A stretch of 64,000 nucleotides of DNA from Niebla homalea (lineage: Eukaryota > Ascomycota > Lecanoromycetes > Lecanorales > Ramalinaceae): contig JAHGAU010000035.1 of the NCBI GenBank assembly GCA_019925105.1, positions 558,001 through 622,000 of the forward strand. Direction: 5' to 3'. The notes under the pieces are model-generated. The model saw only the letters and a program-made list of their open reading frames with translations. It made no database searches and was not told the DNA's origin. The translations under genes were made by a program, and so were the position numbers. Every line of letters starts with the position of its first letter. Within the stretch, counting starts at the first letter, position 1. Of the stretch, positions 37,501-52,502 are shown piece after piece.

Positions 37501-39373
37501 TAAACGCCTTTATTAATTATAATAAGTTTACTTTTATTATTATATTTTTTTCTTTTTTATCTGATAATTATATAATTATTATTTTCATTTTCTTTAACGC
37601 CGCCGTTTTCTTTTTTATTTTTATTTCCTTTATTATTAATACCGGCATTATTTTTATGGCTTTTATTACCCAGTTTATCCCCGCTCCCTTCTTTAAAGCC
37701 TTCTTTATTACTTTTTTATTTTATATATATCCTTTCTATTTTTTTTTATCTCCGTCCGCCGGCGTTTTTATTACCGCCCCTTAAGCTTTATATAGTTTCT
37801 TTAACTCCTTTGAATTTCTCCCCGTATTTATATAAAAGTCTTTTATTCTCCATAACTTAATTTATAGTATTAATTAAGTTTTTAAAGTAATATCCTTCTA
37901 TATAATTATAAGGAAGCCTTTTAACGTTTTTACCGTTTTTTCTTTTTTTATTTTTCTTTTATATATTTAATAATTATTTTTTTTTATAATTTATTTTTAT
38001 TTACTTAATATCTCCTTATTTTTACTTAATTCTTTCTTAATTTATATATACTTAATAAAGCTTTTTATGCCTCCACTTACCCCTTATCCGTCCCCGCGTA
38101 CCGTTTTTATCCCCTTTATTTTTTATTTATTACCCTTTATAATAATATCTTTACGCGTTATACGCGTTTCTTTACGCGTATTTTATTAATTATAAGCTCC
38201 CTATTCAATTTAAAGCCTTTCTATCTCGTATTTATTGCATTATTTATACGATTTATTACCGTTCCTATTAACTTAGGCCGCTTACCCTTTTTTCCCCTTT
38301 ATTTTTATTATTATTCCGCTTTTACTTATCGTATTTAAGGTATTATCCTTACTGTTACTTAAGTTATGCACGCGTGCATCGTTTCTGACCTCTGGGGTCC
38401 CGTTGTTCGTCGCCATCTTTTTTCCTTTAGAAGACTTAATAATATATTAATTAATATTTTTAACGGTAAAATTAAAGCCCTTAAAGGAATATTTTTCCTC
38501 CTTCCGTTAAAGATTAACTTAAATAATATTAATAATATTATATACTTTAATCCCGTATTAATAAATAAAATAATAATATAAGATATAATAATTAAAATAA
38601 TTAATAAATTAAAAAAGGATAAAGCTTTAAGATTAAATAAGATTTTTAATAGATTCCTCTTAATAATAATAATATTATTTAAGAAAATCTTAATTTACTT
38701 TTTTAAATATATTTTAATATTGGTTATTATTTACGTAAATTTAAGGAAATAAAAACGATTATCCTTAAGAAGTTTATTAAGCCGGATTATTTTAAAATAA
38801 AGTTTTATAAACTTATTATACTCCTTTATATATTAAGGAAAACCTTAAAAACGGTAATAATAAAGATCCTTAGCGATTATATAGAGAATTACGGATTTTT
38901 CTTTAATTAATAAATAAAAATAAGGAAAAATTAATTAATAAAAATAGCTTTTAAAGGATTAATTAGTAGCGTATATACGGTATAAGGTTACGGGAAAAGG
39001 TATATTATAAGTCTTCTTTTTTTTAATATTATAAATATTTTTAATAAAGTAAATTATTAAAAATTATTATATAACTTAAAAAAGAAAAGGATATTACTTT
39101 TCTTAATTAAATAAATGAAAAGTTTCTTAAGCGATTAAACTACGTTAATTAACCTAAGATAAAATATAAGCCCGATAAAGTTTATTATAACGGGGATTCT
39201 TTAAAGATTTTTTTTTTTATATTATTCTTATTCTTTAACGGTTTATTAATTAAGAAGTTTATTAAGTTAAAATAAAAGGTTTAAGTTAAAAACTTTATTA
39301 ATAACGTTTACCTTTTAATTTATAATATTTTTATATATATAAATTATTTGGAATTAAAATAAATTTATAAAGT

Positions 39374-39623
39374 TAGAAAAGATGGGAAGGAAGGAAAGAG
39401 CAAAAGTAATGAAATAACAGGTAATAATAGAGTGCAATTGAAGATAGGCCGTAGCCCTATATAAGTTGGTGAGGTATAAGTTATTTATTATTATAATCTG
39501 TTATCCCTTCTCCTTTTAAAGTATATATAAATTAATTCTACCCTTAATTAGCCCTTTTAATATTTCTATTCCTTTATATACTTATCTATAAATTTAATAT
39601 CTTTTATATTCTCCCCCTTTTTA
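39374..39623 (-). repeat. LTR of large Gypsy element, left (3' LTR on minus strand)
   Basis: 250 bp. The outer ~100 bp (GATGGGAAGGAAGGAAAGAG onward) are little mutated; the inner end is strongly RIP-altered (TTTATATACTTATCTATAAA). Confidence 0.85.
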
Positions 39624-42600
39624 ATTCCCTTTATAATAAAATATTACTTTTAATATTATTATACTTTAAATTATATTATACCCATTTATATATATCTCGA
39701 TCATATATATACCTTTTATAATATCTTTTTAATAATTTAAATTATCGTAAGTATAAAAGTTAAAGAAATATTAATACAATATTAACTTATTTTTACTCCC
39801 TTTATAATAAATTTACCTTTTTAATATTACGTATTATTAATAAATACTTTTTATCTTTTAACGTTATTTATATATATATTTATTTACCTTTTTTATAGCC
39901 TTATTTTTAAATCTTATTTAATAATAATAAATAAGTATATTAAGATTTAATTTTCTTAAGGGTAACCTTTTAATTTTATTATTCTAACTTATTAATAACG
40001 GTAATTTCGGTACTTTATGTTTATTTATCTTAAAGCTCGGGCTATTTATATTTATATCTTCCTTAAATATAATACGTTTAATCCGTATAAAAATATAACG
40101 CATTTTACTCCGTTCATTAAAAGATTATAGATACCGCCCTTTATAAGGATGGGATTTTACGATTAATTATTTTTTATTTTACTTTTTTATTTATATACTT
40201 TTAATGTTTCTTTTAATCCCGTTATTATTAAGTATATTTTAAATAAGTTTATTACGTAACTTTAAGTATATCTTAAGAAGGCTTAATCGTTTAAATAAAT
40301 TTTATTTAAATTTTTTTATAAATCTTAATATCTTTTTTCGTTAACGTATTTAAAATAATATTATACGTAACTGCTTACTTTATATTCATTTATTAATATT
40401 ATTTCTTTATTAATTTATTATATTAATATTAAAAAAGTAATTATTAAGGGGTAATAATTTATTATAATTATTATTACTTATATATTGCTTCTTAAAAAAG
40501 TAAAGGAAAAAAAGAAAAAATAAAATAATTATTTATTAATCTTTAAATGGTTTTTTAGCTTTTATATAAATTCCTTTAACGCTTATTATTATACTTAATA
40601 ATATTTACCGAAAATATACTCTTTATTATAACTTTTAATATTTACTTTTATCTGCTTATATGTTTTTCCCTTAATTAATTAGTATATTAAGTACCCTTAA
40701 GGCCGTATTTATTTATAAATGAAATATATTTTCATATTCTTTTAATAACTTATATACGATCGTCCCGATATAGGTATTTCTAGAAAATATATTAAAAGGG
40801 GTTCCTTTTAAATGTAATAATATTACTTATTATCTTTATTAAGTTCCGTTTTAACCGGTTCCGTTAATAAGTAAAACGTTAAAGGTAACGTTTAATTATT
40901 TATTTATTTAATAATCGTACCGCGTAACTGTTTACTTTATCCTTTTTACTTATTTACCTTTTTTATTTTTTTTAATTTTTTTTATTCTTTTATTTTTTTA
41001 ATTTTTTTAATCTTTAACTCTTTTTATACTTTAATTAACTTATCTTAAATTTAACTTAATTATATACTTAACTATTAACCATCCTTTTAAGAATATATAC
41101 GAATTTATAACCTAAATATTAATTATTTACTTTATATTTATATTGATTTCCTTATAGTTTTTTCGGATTTTTTAATTTAAATTATATTAATTAAAATTAT
41201 TTTTATTATATCTTTATACTTTAAAAAGCGTACTTTAATTATTAACCTCGTTAAGTTAAATAGATATATCTTTATTATTATTAAGGTTCATTTAAATATT
41301 AATTAAATAATTTATTTAAAGCTATATCTATTAATCCCTTTTAACTTTAACTTATTTTAACTTTCTTACTTTTAAAAGCTTCTTATAATATATATTTAGG
41401 TTTACGCTTTTTATATACGTAAAAATATTTAAATATATACTTAATATTAATAAATTAATAATAATTATCGATTTATTTTTATTAATTACTGTCATATTAA
41501 AGGTTTATTAAATAGCGCTTATTTAAATTATATTTTTAAATATTAACCGGGCGATTATAATTTTTATCCAGGTATATATAAATTAATTTACTTTTTAATT
41601 AATTGTCGTTAATTCCTTTTTATAGATTTTTAATATCGGGATATAATTTAAGTAAGCGTTTTTTTTTTAATATATTATATATTATTTAATCTTAATATTA
41701 ATTATAAGTTTAATATAAAAAATCATATACGTTTTATAATTAATTATAATTTATAATTAACTTAATAGTTATAGCTTTAATAAGTATCTTTTATTATATT
41801 TTCTGCTTTTAATATTCGTTTATTATTATTATAATTTACTTTTAAATCTTAATTATCTAACTCCGTTACTTATTTACCTTAATAATCCCTATTTAATTGT
41901 TATTTACCGTTTTTATCCGTTTAATTGATTTAATTATTTATATTATTTATTTTTCGCTTATTAACTCAGGTAACTCCTTTAATCTAAGTAGTCCCTTTAT
42001 TAATACGTTAATTTAACCCTGCCGGAATTATAGGATTATCTTAATTATATAAGCTTACTTAACGTAATAAAGTTTATATAAAATATAATCCGTCCTTTTT
42101 AAGGATTAATTCTTTAACCGAGTTTTATAAATAATTATTTAAGAAAAAGTAATATTATTTATCCGACTTAAACTTAATTAAGGATATTTTTAATTTGGGT
42201 TTTATCGGCCTTAGTTTTAATAAATTATTTCTCTTTTTTATATATAAAGTAATTATTAATTAATTCTCCGTTTAAATAATAAGTTTATCCGGGCTTTTTT
42301 ATTAATTTCCCCTTTTTTTAAGTCCGCCATTCGTACTATACGTACGTAATAGCCTTTACCCGTATCTTTATAAGTATCTCTCCTTTAATAAGCTCCTCCT
42401 TTTACCTCGTCCTTATATATATAATAACCTTTAAAGTCTTTAACTTAAATACGATTTTTTAACCGTTTTTAACTAAAGTTACTTCCGCGAATAATACGGT
42501 TATATTTTAAGGAGAGGTTTACGTTTTTTTTTAATTCTATATTATTAACATTAATAAACTTTATATTTTAAATTATTTTTAATTTTATTATATTTAACCT

Positions 42601-44299
42601 ATATTACTTAACTTTAACTTTAAACTGAAATTATTAAGCGTATTATTATAATCCTAATTTTAATATACGCTTTATTAAAAAAGTACGTATATAGTTATTT
42701 ACGGATTAAAGCCTTAATCAGTCTTTAGGTTATTCTACCGGTTCCTTTAATTACGTTACCGGGCTTACCTATTGGGTCGCCTCCTTAATAACGGGTCGTT
42801 TTCATTTTAAATTACGTTTTTATATATATACTAGTCTTTCCGCTTTATTTCCTTTTCCGTTCTTAAAATAAAATAATTAATACGGTTTTATACCCCGTAA
42901 TTACCGTAATAAAGGATAATATTAAGTTTAATTACTTATCTTTAAAACGCGGTTAAGGCTTTAATTACTTATTATTTAAAATGGATTTTTTATATATATT
43001 AATAATATACTTTACCTATATTCTTAATATAATATTTATAATAAGTTTAATATTTAAACTTATAATCCGTAAAAAAGGCGTTTTTTTAAATAGATTTTTT
43101 AATATATAACCTTAATGCTTAATTATATTTTTATTTATATATTATTCTTAATATATTTTCTTTTTCTTTTTAAGGAAATATTTTTAATTATAAATAATTA
43201 TAACTTTTTATAATTTCACTATTTTATAGTTTATAATATAATAAATAAAAGACTATAAATAAAAGATTAAAGGTTTAATATCCCCTTATTTATACTTATC
43301 TCCTTTAAATTCTTATTATACTTTTACTTTTTTTCTTTTTTAATTTTTCGTTTTTAATTACGTTTATTAGAATAACTATTTATTCCTTTTCTTTTTTTTT
43401 TTTTAATTTTTAAATCCGTATTTTCTTAAGATTTTTAATATATTAAAATATAAGAATAAATAAAATAAAAATATAAAGGAAACGGTATCGTATTATTTAT
43501 ATATATTTCCTCCTTTTAAATTATATTATCTATAATTATAATAATTTCTAAAGGATTAAGACGTTTTCCGTTTACGCCCGCCGGATCTTAATTTTCTTTA
43601 TTATTTCTAGTTCTGGCTTATTAAAGGGTTTAAGATACCCGGTATATAATATAAATACTTTAAGATAATCCTTATAAAATAAGTTAAATATAAGAGTTTT
43701 ATTTATTCTTTTTAATATATATAAAGCTTTATATTTTTTTTATAAAGCTTTTAATAATAAATAATCCGACCTAGCGGGGCTTAAGTTTCCCAAGATTGGG
43801 GTAGGATCCCGTCGTATAACTAGCTATTCTTCTTTTAACGGATTTTAACCTTATATTCCTTTATTATAACGTTTTTTTTATCGGTTTTTTATTACGTTTA
43901 ACTTTTCTTATAACTCCTTTTTTAATGCTTACCCGGTCTATTATAAATCCTTAAACGGTTTTATATATTGCTTTTTCTAAAGGCGGTATTATTCTTTCTA
44001 TAATACGTATTTTAACTTTTAATTTAATTACGTTATATTTATATATTATATCCGGTTTAACCTTAAAAAAGATATTAATAAGGGTATACCTTAAATATTT
44101 AATATATTTTAAGTTAATACTTAATATTATTAATCTTCCTGCTTATATTTAATTATACTTTTATTGAATTTACGTTTTCTTTATTATATTTTATTAGATT
44201 TAATTATTAAACTTTATTATGCTTATTATTTTATATATTATATTTAATATAAGGATAAATTAGATATTATATAACCGGAAAAAGCTTTTTATCCTTTTA
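39624..44299 (-). other. 3' part of the large Gypsy element, unresolved
   Basis: About 4.7 kb downstream of integrase on the minus strand, ending at the polypurine-like tract beside the left LTR. It is heavily RIP-altered; I see no domain. Some short GC-richer islets remain (about 42750-42800, 43760-43810). It may hold an additional ORF or an unrecognised insertion. Confidence 0.35.
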
Positions 44300-46450
44300 C
44301 TTATAAATACCTTCCCGATATCCATATATATCGTAAAGGGTTTTAAGTAATAATTTATATACTTTTTTAATATAATAATTACGTCCTTTATTTTAATCGA
44401 TACGGTATAGAATAGTTATATAAATCGTAAGAAATAATTTATTATATTAAAAACGTACTAAAGACCCTTTTATACTTATTTAAAAGGACCAATAAAGTCC
44501 GCTTTAAACAGGTTAAAGGAAACTTTTATTTTAATTGGATTTAATAAAACTATATGGCTTCCATATACTTACTTTATATAAATTAAGTACCCTCGTATGT
44601 ATTTCGTAATATTTTTTATTATATCTGGTTATTAATAATAATACCGTAATTTTTCTAGTATAATTTTTAATAAGAAATATCCCGTATTATTATAAACCTC
44701 CTTAAATATTTATATTTTTTTTTTTATTAAATATATTATTTAACGCTTCCCGTATTAATAAAATAACTTATTAATAATCGAATTAAACCTATAATTTATA
44801 AGTTATTTATTAAATTTAACTTATTAAATTATATCCTTTCTTTTAACTTTACCTTTATTTTAAAATATTTAATAATATTAATATATTAATTATTATCCTT
44901 ATAATAAGGTAATTCTTTAAATTTTAATAATTCCGTAAACTTATAGTTAATTCATATATATTCTATTTCATAATTATTATTTAATCTTATATTATATATC
45001 CGTATTAACTTATTATCAATTATCTTTTATAGTTATAATTCTTTTATATTTACTTTTTTCTTTTTATTTATATTTTTCCCCGTTAACTTTCCTTCTACGT
45101 TTTAAGTTAATTAGCCCTTTAATTGTTATATTGTAATTTATATATTATTATAAACGTTAATTCTATCCTTCCTTATTTCCTTAAAGAGTTCCTTTAATAT
45201 AACGTAATATCCTTTTTTATTATTCTTTTAAAATTATATTATATTATTCTTATTCTTTTATATTTTAAAGGTTATTTTCTTTATTATTTTATTGGGTACG
45301 TAATTTAAATTATTAAATAATACCCTTAATAAGTTATCCGCCGTTTTATTAATCTTTTTTTTAATATATTTGATTTTAATATATAGCCTTCTTAACTTAT
45401 TTACTTACCTTATAAAGATATCCTTATAATAATTTATATTTATAAACTTTATAAGTAACTTATAATCTATATATATTATTAAAACTTTTTTATATTTAAT
45501 ATATAAAAGAATTTTTCTTTAAACGTAATAATAATTATTAATTCTTACTTATAAATATCGTAATTATATTCCGCCTTATTTATTATATATAAATTATAAA
45601 TAAATAAAACGGTATAACCGTTTTAAACTTAAATAATATAATATCCGGCTCCGTATCTTAAGGTATTAATATATATATAAACCGGTATTTTTTAGGGTCT
45701 TATTTAAATAAAGCTTTAACCTTTATTATTATATTTTATATAAGTTAAAACGATATATCCTTTAACTTTTTTATCTTTACTTTATATTATTAATTAAATA
45801 GGTAAATAAGCGAATTATTTTTACGAAGTTTTTAATTTATTTCCTTACTATATTAATAATATTTAAGAATCCTTTAACGTTTTTTATATTCTACGGTACG
45901 GGTTAATTAAGTATTTTCTTATATTTTTTAGGTTTAATTTATATATATCCTTTTATTTTATAATTTTCTTTTAATACTTTAATTTTTATTATGTTAATTT
46001 TTAATTTATTAAATAATAACTTTAACTTTAATTATAAATTTACGGAAAGAAATAATCTCTTAAAAAAATAAATTATTCTTTTTATATTTTATATATTCTG
46101 AAGATATTATTAAAATAAAAGGTTAAGTTAATAAGGTTATATTTCCCTTTAAGAATAAGGAAGAATAATTCCGGATTTAATTTAAGGATAACTCTTAATA
46201 TAATATTTATAAGTTTAATAAAAATAAATAAAAACGTATATATTCTTTAAGGTATTTTTATAAGTTATAATTATTTAATATTTAATATATTAAAAATAAA
46301 ATAATATTAATTATTAAGGTATACTTTAACTATTTAATATTTATACTTTATATTATTTAAAAGAAAGTTTTATATAATAAAATTCTTAATAAACTATATA
46401 TTCTTTTTATTAATTTTATATAAAATACGGGTAATACTTTATATATAAAG
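44300..46450 (-). pseudogene. pol fragment of the large Gypsy element: RT/RNase H and integrase
   Basis: Read on the minus strand, about 45880 down to 45560 gives NVKGFLNIINIVRK, then NFVKIIRLFTYLIN, the RT-RNase H connection seen in Ty3/Gypsy pol (xRRFLGxxxYYRxFIxxFxxIxxPLTxLxK). About 44700 to 44420 gives PDIIKNITKYIRGYLI (degraded zinc-binding region), FKADFIGPF (first catalytic Asp) and NYFLRFI. The order RT then integrase confirms Gypsy rather than Copia. Codons are interrupted by many TAA/TAG. Confidence 0.75.
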
Positions 46451-49400
46451 TAATAATTAAATATAAGTTATAGTTTAATTTTATCTTTTTTCTTTATAAG
46501 TATAGGGAGTACGTTTTATATACTTATTTATTTATTTATTTATATATATTTCTTATATATATTTAATTTAATTCCTTATTATATAATTATTTTAAGTTAT
46601 TATTCCTTATTATTTAATAGTTTTTTAATAATAACTTTATACGGTTTAATTTTTAATCTTAATATTACTTTATATAAAAGTAAATCCGTTATAAAAATCT
46701 TATATAATTCTTTTATATTTATATTTTTATACGTTTATAATATTTAAAGTATTTTAAGCTATATTTAATTATTTAAGATAATATCCTTTAATATAATGTT
46801 TTCTTCTTTTACTTATATTTATAATTCTTTATACGATTTTAAAGTATTAATTTTTTTTTTATTACTTTTTTATCCGTTAAGAATATAACTTATAATAACT
46901 TTATTTTAATATTTATTTCCTTATTTTATAATTTTAAAGTTAATTTATCCGTTATTTTATATACGTATTTTAAATAAACTTAATAAGTAACGTATTTATA
47001 CTTTAATAGTCCTTAATAAATTATTAAGTTATTAAGTTATTTAATTTTTAAAATTATATTTTTTATAATAAATAAATAATTCTTATTATTTTTATTTTTT
47101 ATTTATTTTATTTTCTTTTTTATATTATCTTAATATATAATTTTCTTCTTTTTATTATTGGTTTCTTTAAGTTTTTTATTATTTTCTTAATATATATAAT
47201 TGTCCGTTTTTATTATTATAGTTATTATTAACTTAATTAATATTATTTCTTCTTTATATATTATATATTTTTTATACCGTTTAATGTTATTTTATATAAT
47301 TAATAATAACTTTAAGTATTATATTATTTCTTTATTTATTCTATTAAGTATTAAGTTTATAAATTTAATTATTTTCTACTTTTATTTAATAAGTTATTAT
47401 TAATATAAAATAAGGTTTATTTTTAATTTTAAATTATTAATCGGACTATTTATTATATCCTTTTTAACTTTTATATCGTTTCCCTAACGCTTCTGAGTTT
47501 CTTTATTATCTCTTAGGTACTCCCGTTATCGTTTTATCCCTTTTAATTCTTTTAAACTTTTACTTAATTATTCCTATTTACTTCTTATTTAACTTATTTC
47601 TTTTTTTCCGTTTTAATACTTTAATTTACTCCTAGTCTTCCCTTATTTACTCCGATTATCTCTTATATATTCTTTTTTTCTCTTTAAGTATATAAATATA
47701 CCCTTTTTCTTTTATTAATTGATTATTAAAATATACGTTTTTAAAGCCGATTTTATTCTTTGGATTTTTTTTTTTTTTATAGTTTATTAATTTTAATTAT
47801 TTTTTTTATTTTTTAATTTAATTTTTAAGCTTTTTTTATTATTTTTATATTTAAATAAGTTTAATTTAATTTCTTCTTTTAATATTATTACGTTTTTATA
47901 ATATAATTTTTTATATATTAACTTTTAACGTATTTTACTTAACGAACGTATTTAACGTTTAAATAATTAAATATTTTCTTTACGAATAATATCCTTAATT
48001 TTTAATATCTTTATTTAAATTTTAAAGTTAACCGTAATTAACTTTAAATATAAAAGTCTTAATAAAATATTATAATTTAGGTTATTTTTTAATATTATAA
48101 ATATTTATATTAATCTGGTTATTCCTATGACTTTAATATTAAATATAACTTATATATAAAGTAATATATAGTCCCCGTTTATTATTAATATATTTAAGTA
48201 ATTAACTCCGAATAATTTTAAAGGCCTTTTTTTTATCCGTAATTTCCTTATTATATTTAAATTAATTATAATAATATCCGATCCTTAATCGGCTTTTATA
48301 TTAAGTAACTTATTTATTTATTCTGGTTAATAAATAATTATTATTTTTATAAAATATATTTATTTATTTTTATTAAGTATAACTTTAAGATTTTATTTTA
48401 AGCTTATAATTACAATATTATTAATTTTAAGTTATTTATTTTAAATTTTAAATCGTCTTTTATATTTTTTTTCCGTTATTTTTGGGAACTTCCTTAATAA
48501 TTATAATTTTTTTATAATATATATAATTAAGGTTTAATACATTCTTTATAAGTTAATTTATTTCTTTCTTAAAATATAATAAAAATTATATTAAATATAT
48601 TATAAGGAATATAATATTATTAATTAATAAAATCCGTTTAATATTTAAAATTTATTCTTTTAATAATCCGATAATTTATTAAAGTTCTTTCTTTTTTCCG
48701 GTTTTCGTTTTTCCTTTTGGTTTCTTTTTTATTTGCTTTTTAATTTATATAAACTTAACTTTTTCTTCTGAATCATTATTTTTAACTTATCGTTATTTCG
48801 CGGTTATATTTATTATTATATTTACTTCGTAATTAACGTTTTTATTAAAGGGGTATCCTTCTTTTACGGTAATAACTTTATAATTAAAGTTATTAATAAC
48901 TCCTTTATTATTAATTTTATTAAAAACCTTTCTTTCTTCCTATATAATTAAAATGATAATTATTACGTTTATTAATATATTTAATTAATCGGTAAGTAAT
49001 ATGATTATAAATAATAATAATAATCGGTAATCCGTATTATAATGGCCGTTTTTACGGTCTTAATCCTTTTTTTATATATATTTCTTCTTATTAAAGCTTA
49101 CGTTATTTCCGTTATATCCTTATTTATAATTTATATATTTTTCCGTTAAAAATATATTATAATATTTATAATAAATAAAGTATAATTTTATATTAAACGA
49201 TTTAAAGTTATTAATATAAAGGTTTTTAAACTTAACTGGATTAAATAATCTTAAAATAAATTAATTATTTCTTTAAATATTTTAATTAATATATAAATTC
49301 TATTAATAATTTTATAATTTTTAATTTGTATTTTCCGTTTAATTATTAATATTCTATTAAGATAGATTTTAAGGTTAATTTTAATATTTAGGTTATTAAG

Positions 49401-52400
49401 GTAATATTATTTACGGTAATTATATTAATATTATTTATATTATTAAAACGTTTTAAAGCTTTTTATTTATATAATTCTGGGGGTATTTAATTTATTGTAT
49501 TCCTTTTACTTATAATATTTATATAATTCCGTTATAATCGATATATATTAAATTTACCCTTAACGTAACTTCTTAAAGGTTTTTATTTATATAATTTAAT
49601 TAATTTATAAATATTTAAGCTTTAAGATTTACCTTTTTATCCTTTTTTTTTTTTTTTAGACTCTCGCTTTCTTTTTTATTCCTTTTATAATCCGTTTTAC
49701 CTTAAAATATACTTTATAAAGATTAAGCTTTTTATATATATCCTTTATTAAACGTTTACGGAACTTTATATCCGTTAAACTATTCTTAAAACGATTAATT
49801 ACGTTTTTTAATATATATTTAATTATTTTATTTATTATATTTTCCGGTTTTTTAAATTTAATATTTTTTCCGCTTAAGTTATATATAATATAAAGTATAC
49901 GTTTATAATAGTTAAAAATAAAATTAATTCTTTAAGATAATATTTTAATATTATTTACCGCTTATTCCGTAAGGTTATCGGGATTTAATTTTAAGAATTT
50001 TTAACTTAATAATTTTTAAAAGTTCTTTATATTTTCTTTTATAACGTCGTTTATCGTTTTATTTATAAATAAAATTTTAATTTCTAATTACTTTATTTAA
50101 TATATTATGTCTCCTTTAAATCTTATATTTATTACGTTTATTTATTAATTAAGGGAAATATTTTTCCCGATTTCTTTTTATACGTTATGGATTTATTTTT
50201 ATATATTATTTAATTTATTTTCCTACTTATCCAGTTCTTTTAATCTATAAAATAATATTTTAATCCCGGATTATATTATAATTCTTTATTATAAAGTTTC
50301 CGATGATTTTAAGGTAAAAGTTAAGATTATTAATAATATTATAAAGTCTTTTTTTTATATTTAATTTTATTATTATTGCTAAAAAGGATATTAAGAATTG
50401 TTTAAGTACTTCCTTTACTTTATATATATTAATTAATTCCCCTTTAAATTTAAAGGATTAAGGGATTTTTAATAATATTTCATTATTTCTTAAGGAAAAA
50501 CTAATAAGGTTTATTATTAAGTAATCTTTAATAATATTTATAATTATTAATAAATACGGGATGGCCCCATAACTTATATAAATTTATCCTAATTTTTTCT
50601 GTCCTTCGTTTAATATAAAGTAAGGGGGTATATATTCTTTTTAATAAAGGAAATAAAACAATAATAAAGGGGGCAATAATACCGTAATTAATTCCTTGAT
50701 TTATATAATAATGCTTAACTTTATTTTTTTTATTTTAAGGGTATTAAGATATATATAAAATAAAATATATTATCGTTAATATATTATCAATATTAATAAA
50801 AATGTTTTAAAAAAAGGGGTTTATAGTTACTCCGAGTAACTATGTTTTATTTTTATTTTTTATTTTTTTTAAAGAAAGGATTAAGTTAATATATAATCGT
50901 ATAATATTAATAAGGGTCCTTCTGGTCTCTTAAGTTATTATATAAGTATATATGAATAATAACTTATTATAAGTTTATATTTCCCTTTTAAATTAAAGTA
51001 AGTTCTAATTATCTATTCTAATCTTCTCTGCTTTTTATATAAGAGAGCCTTAGGAAGGGTATTATTAAATTAAGTAAATCTTATATTATTAACCGTTATA
51101 TATCATTATTAATATTCTTAATATATATATAATATAATTATTATTATAAATATATTTATCTTTATTCCTTTTTATTAATTCTTTTAATTAATTTTATTAC
51201 TTATTTCTTTTTACTATTTATTCTCTTAGTTTACTTTTTAGTTTTTAATTCTCAATTACTTAATTTATAGCTTAAAATAAAGGGCTTATTGCGTCCGGTT
51301 AGCGTATTATATAATTTACGGTTATTTCCCAGGAATTCTAAAGACCAATTTAGACCTTTATAAGTAATCTAGAACCTAATTATTATTTAAGTAACTTTTA
51401 ACTTAATAATTTATATTTTAATAAAAAACATTTCTTTAAAAAATATATATAATTGTTTAAGCTTTATTAAGGAATCTTATTTTTATTATCCTTATCGTTA
51501 AGATATACGGTTCGGTTCGGTTATTTTAATAATTATTAAGGAATCTTATATATTTATTAATATCGAAATACCCGGTATTATTTATAGGTTTTAAAAGATT
51601 ATTTACCCGGCATAAAATAATCTTTAAGATTGACTTTACGTCTTTAAGGAATATATATAATATTTTAAATTAAATTAAAAAGGTTTATTTATAATAAATA
51701 AATCGATTACTCGGAATCGTTTTACGAAACTTACGGTTTAATTACTCGGGATGGTTTAACGAAACTTATAATTTAATCGGGTTTAATCGTTTATATTAAC
51801 TTAATAAGTTTTATATTTTAATTATTATAATCGTTAATTATTAAATAATAATTTTACGTTATTCAGGGTAATTAATTTTTTCTATTTTTTTCTTTAATTA
51901 TTTTAATTTCTTTTATTTTAAGAAAACGGCTTATATTAATATATAAGTCGTAATTTCCTTAATAATAATTTAAAATATCCGGTAGTATATATGATTATTT
52001 CTTAACTAAAATTTAAACCCGTCGTTAATATAAGGGGTATTATTATCCTTTTATAATTAAAGCGCTTTTAAAAAGCTATCGTTTTTTTTTACTTTTTAAT
52101 TTTTAATAACTAATAATTAATTAATAAATATTAATAATATTTTGCCGATATATATAAACGGGGTCCCCGTATTAATTAAGGGTGGTAATAAGAATATCCG
52201 AATAAGGGTACCTGGGAGAAAATTATTTAAATACTTTTATTTTTTTCGATTTTAATATTTATTTAATAAGTAAATAATAATCGGAAATATTCTATAAATA
52301 TATATGAATCTATAGTTTATTACTCTCGTTATATATATATAATATAATAATAATAAAGGTTACTTCTTTATAATATTTTCGTAGTTTTTATTACCGTTAA

Positions 52401-52502
52401 TTAAAAAAAAAAAAAGGTATAATAAATTGTTTACGATTAAATCGTACAATTAAACCGAATTCCTTAATATATATAAGTAAATAAAAGCCTTCTTAGGACC
52501 GT
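46451..52502 (-). other. 5' part of the large Gypsy element (gag side), unresolved
   Basis: Six kilobases between RT and the 5' LTR. About 47480-47710 on the minus strand is rich in Lys/Glu/Arg codons, as a gag-type coiled region would be. Elsewhere no domain is legible. There is a perfect 21-bp palindrome at 50823-50843 and a 36-bp tandem duplication at 51705-51775. An extra nested insertion here cannot be excluded, but I found no LTR pair or TIR pair. Confidence 0.4.
51705..51775. repeat. 36-bp tandem duplication
   Basis: Two adjacent units share ATTACTCGG, then GTTT(T/A)ACGAAACTTA. They differ mostly by C/T and G/A changes, which suggests the duplication predates RIP. Confidence 0.6.

Larger units (their letters stand above)
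26855..38423 (-). mobile_element. LINE C (Tad/I-like), antisense, inserted in LINE A and split by LINE B
   Basis: The minus-strand 5' end is at about 38423; ORF1 starts at 38416 (MATNNGTPEVRNDARVH). The 3' tail is at 26855 (TTGATTGATTGATTGATT on the plus strand, i.e. ATCA repeats). The target duplication is CTTTTAAAAGACTT (about 26841-26854) against CCTTTAGAAGACTT (38424-38437). Own segments are 26855-about 28757 and 34541-38423, total about 5.8 kb. The 5' ~60 bp are the best preserved of all four LINE copies, which produces an antisense 71-codon frame at 38366-38581 that is not a gene. Confidence 0.85.

Noticed and set aside
38366..38581. 71-codon plus frame with a normal-looking N-terminal half
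   Set aside because: It is the antisense of the well-preserved 5' end of LINE C, whose real start is on the minus strand at 38416.
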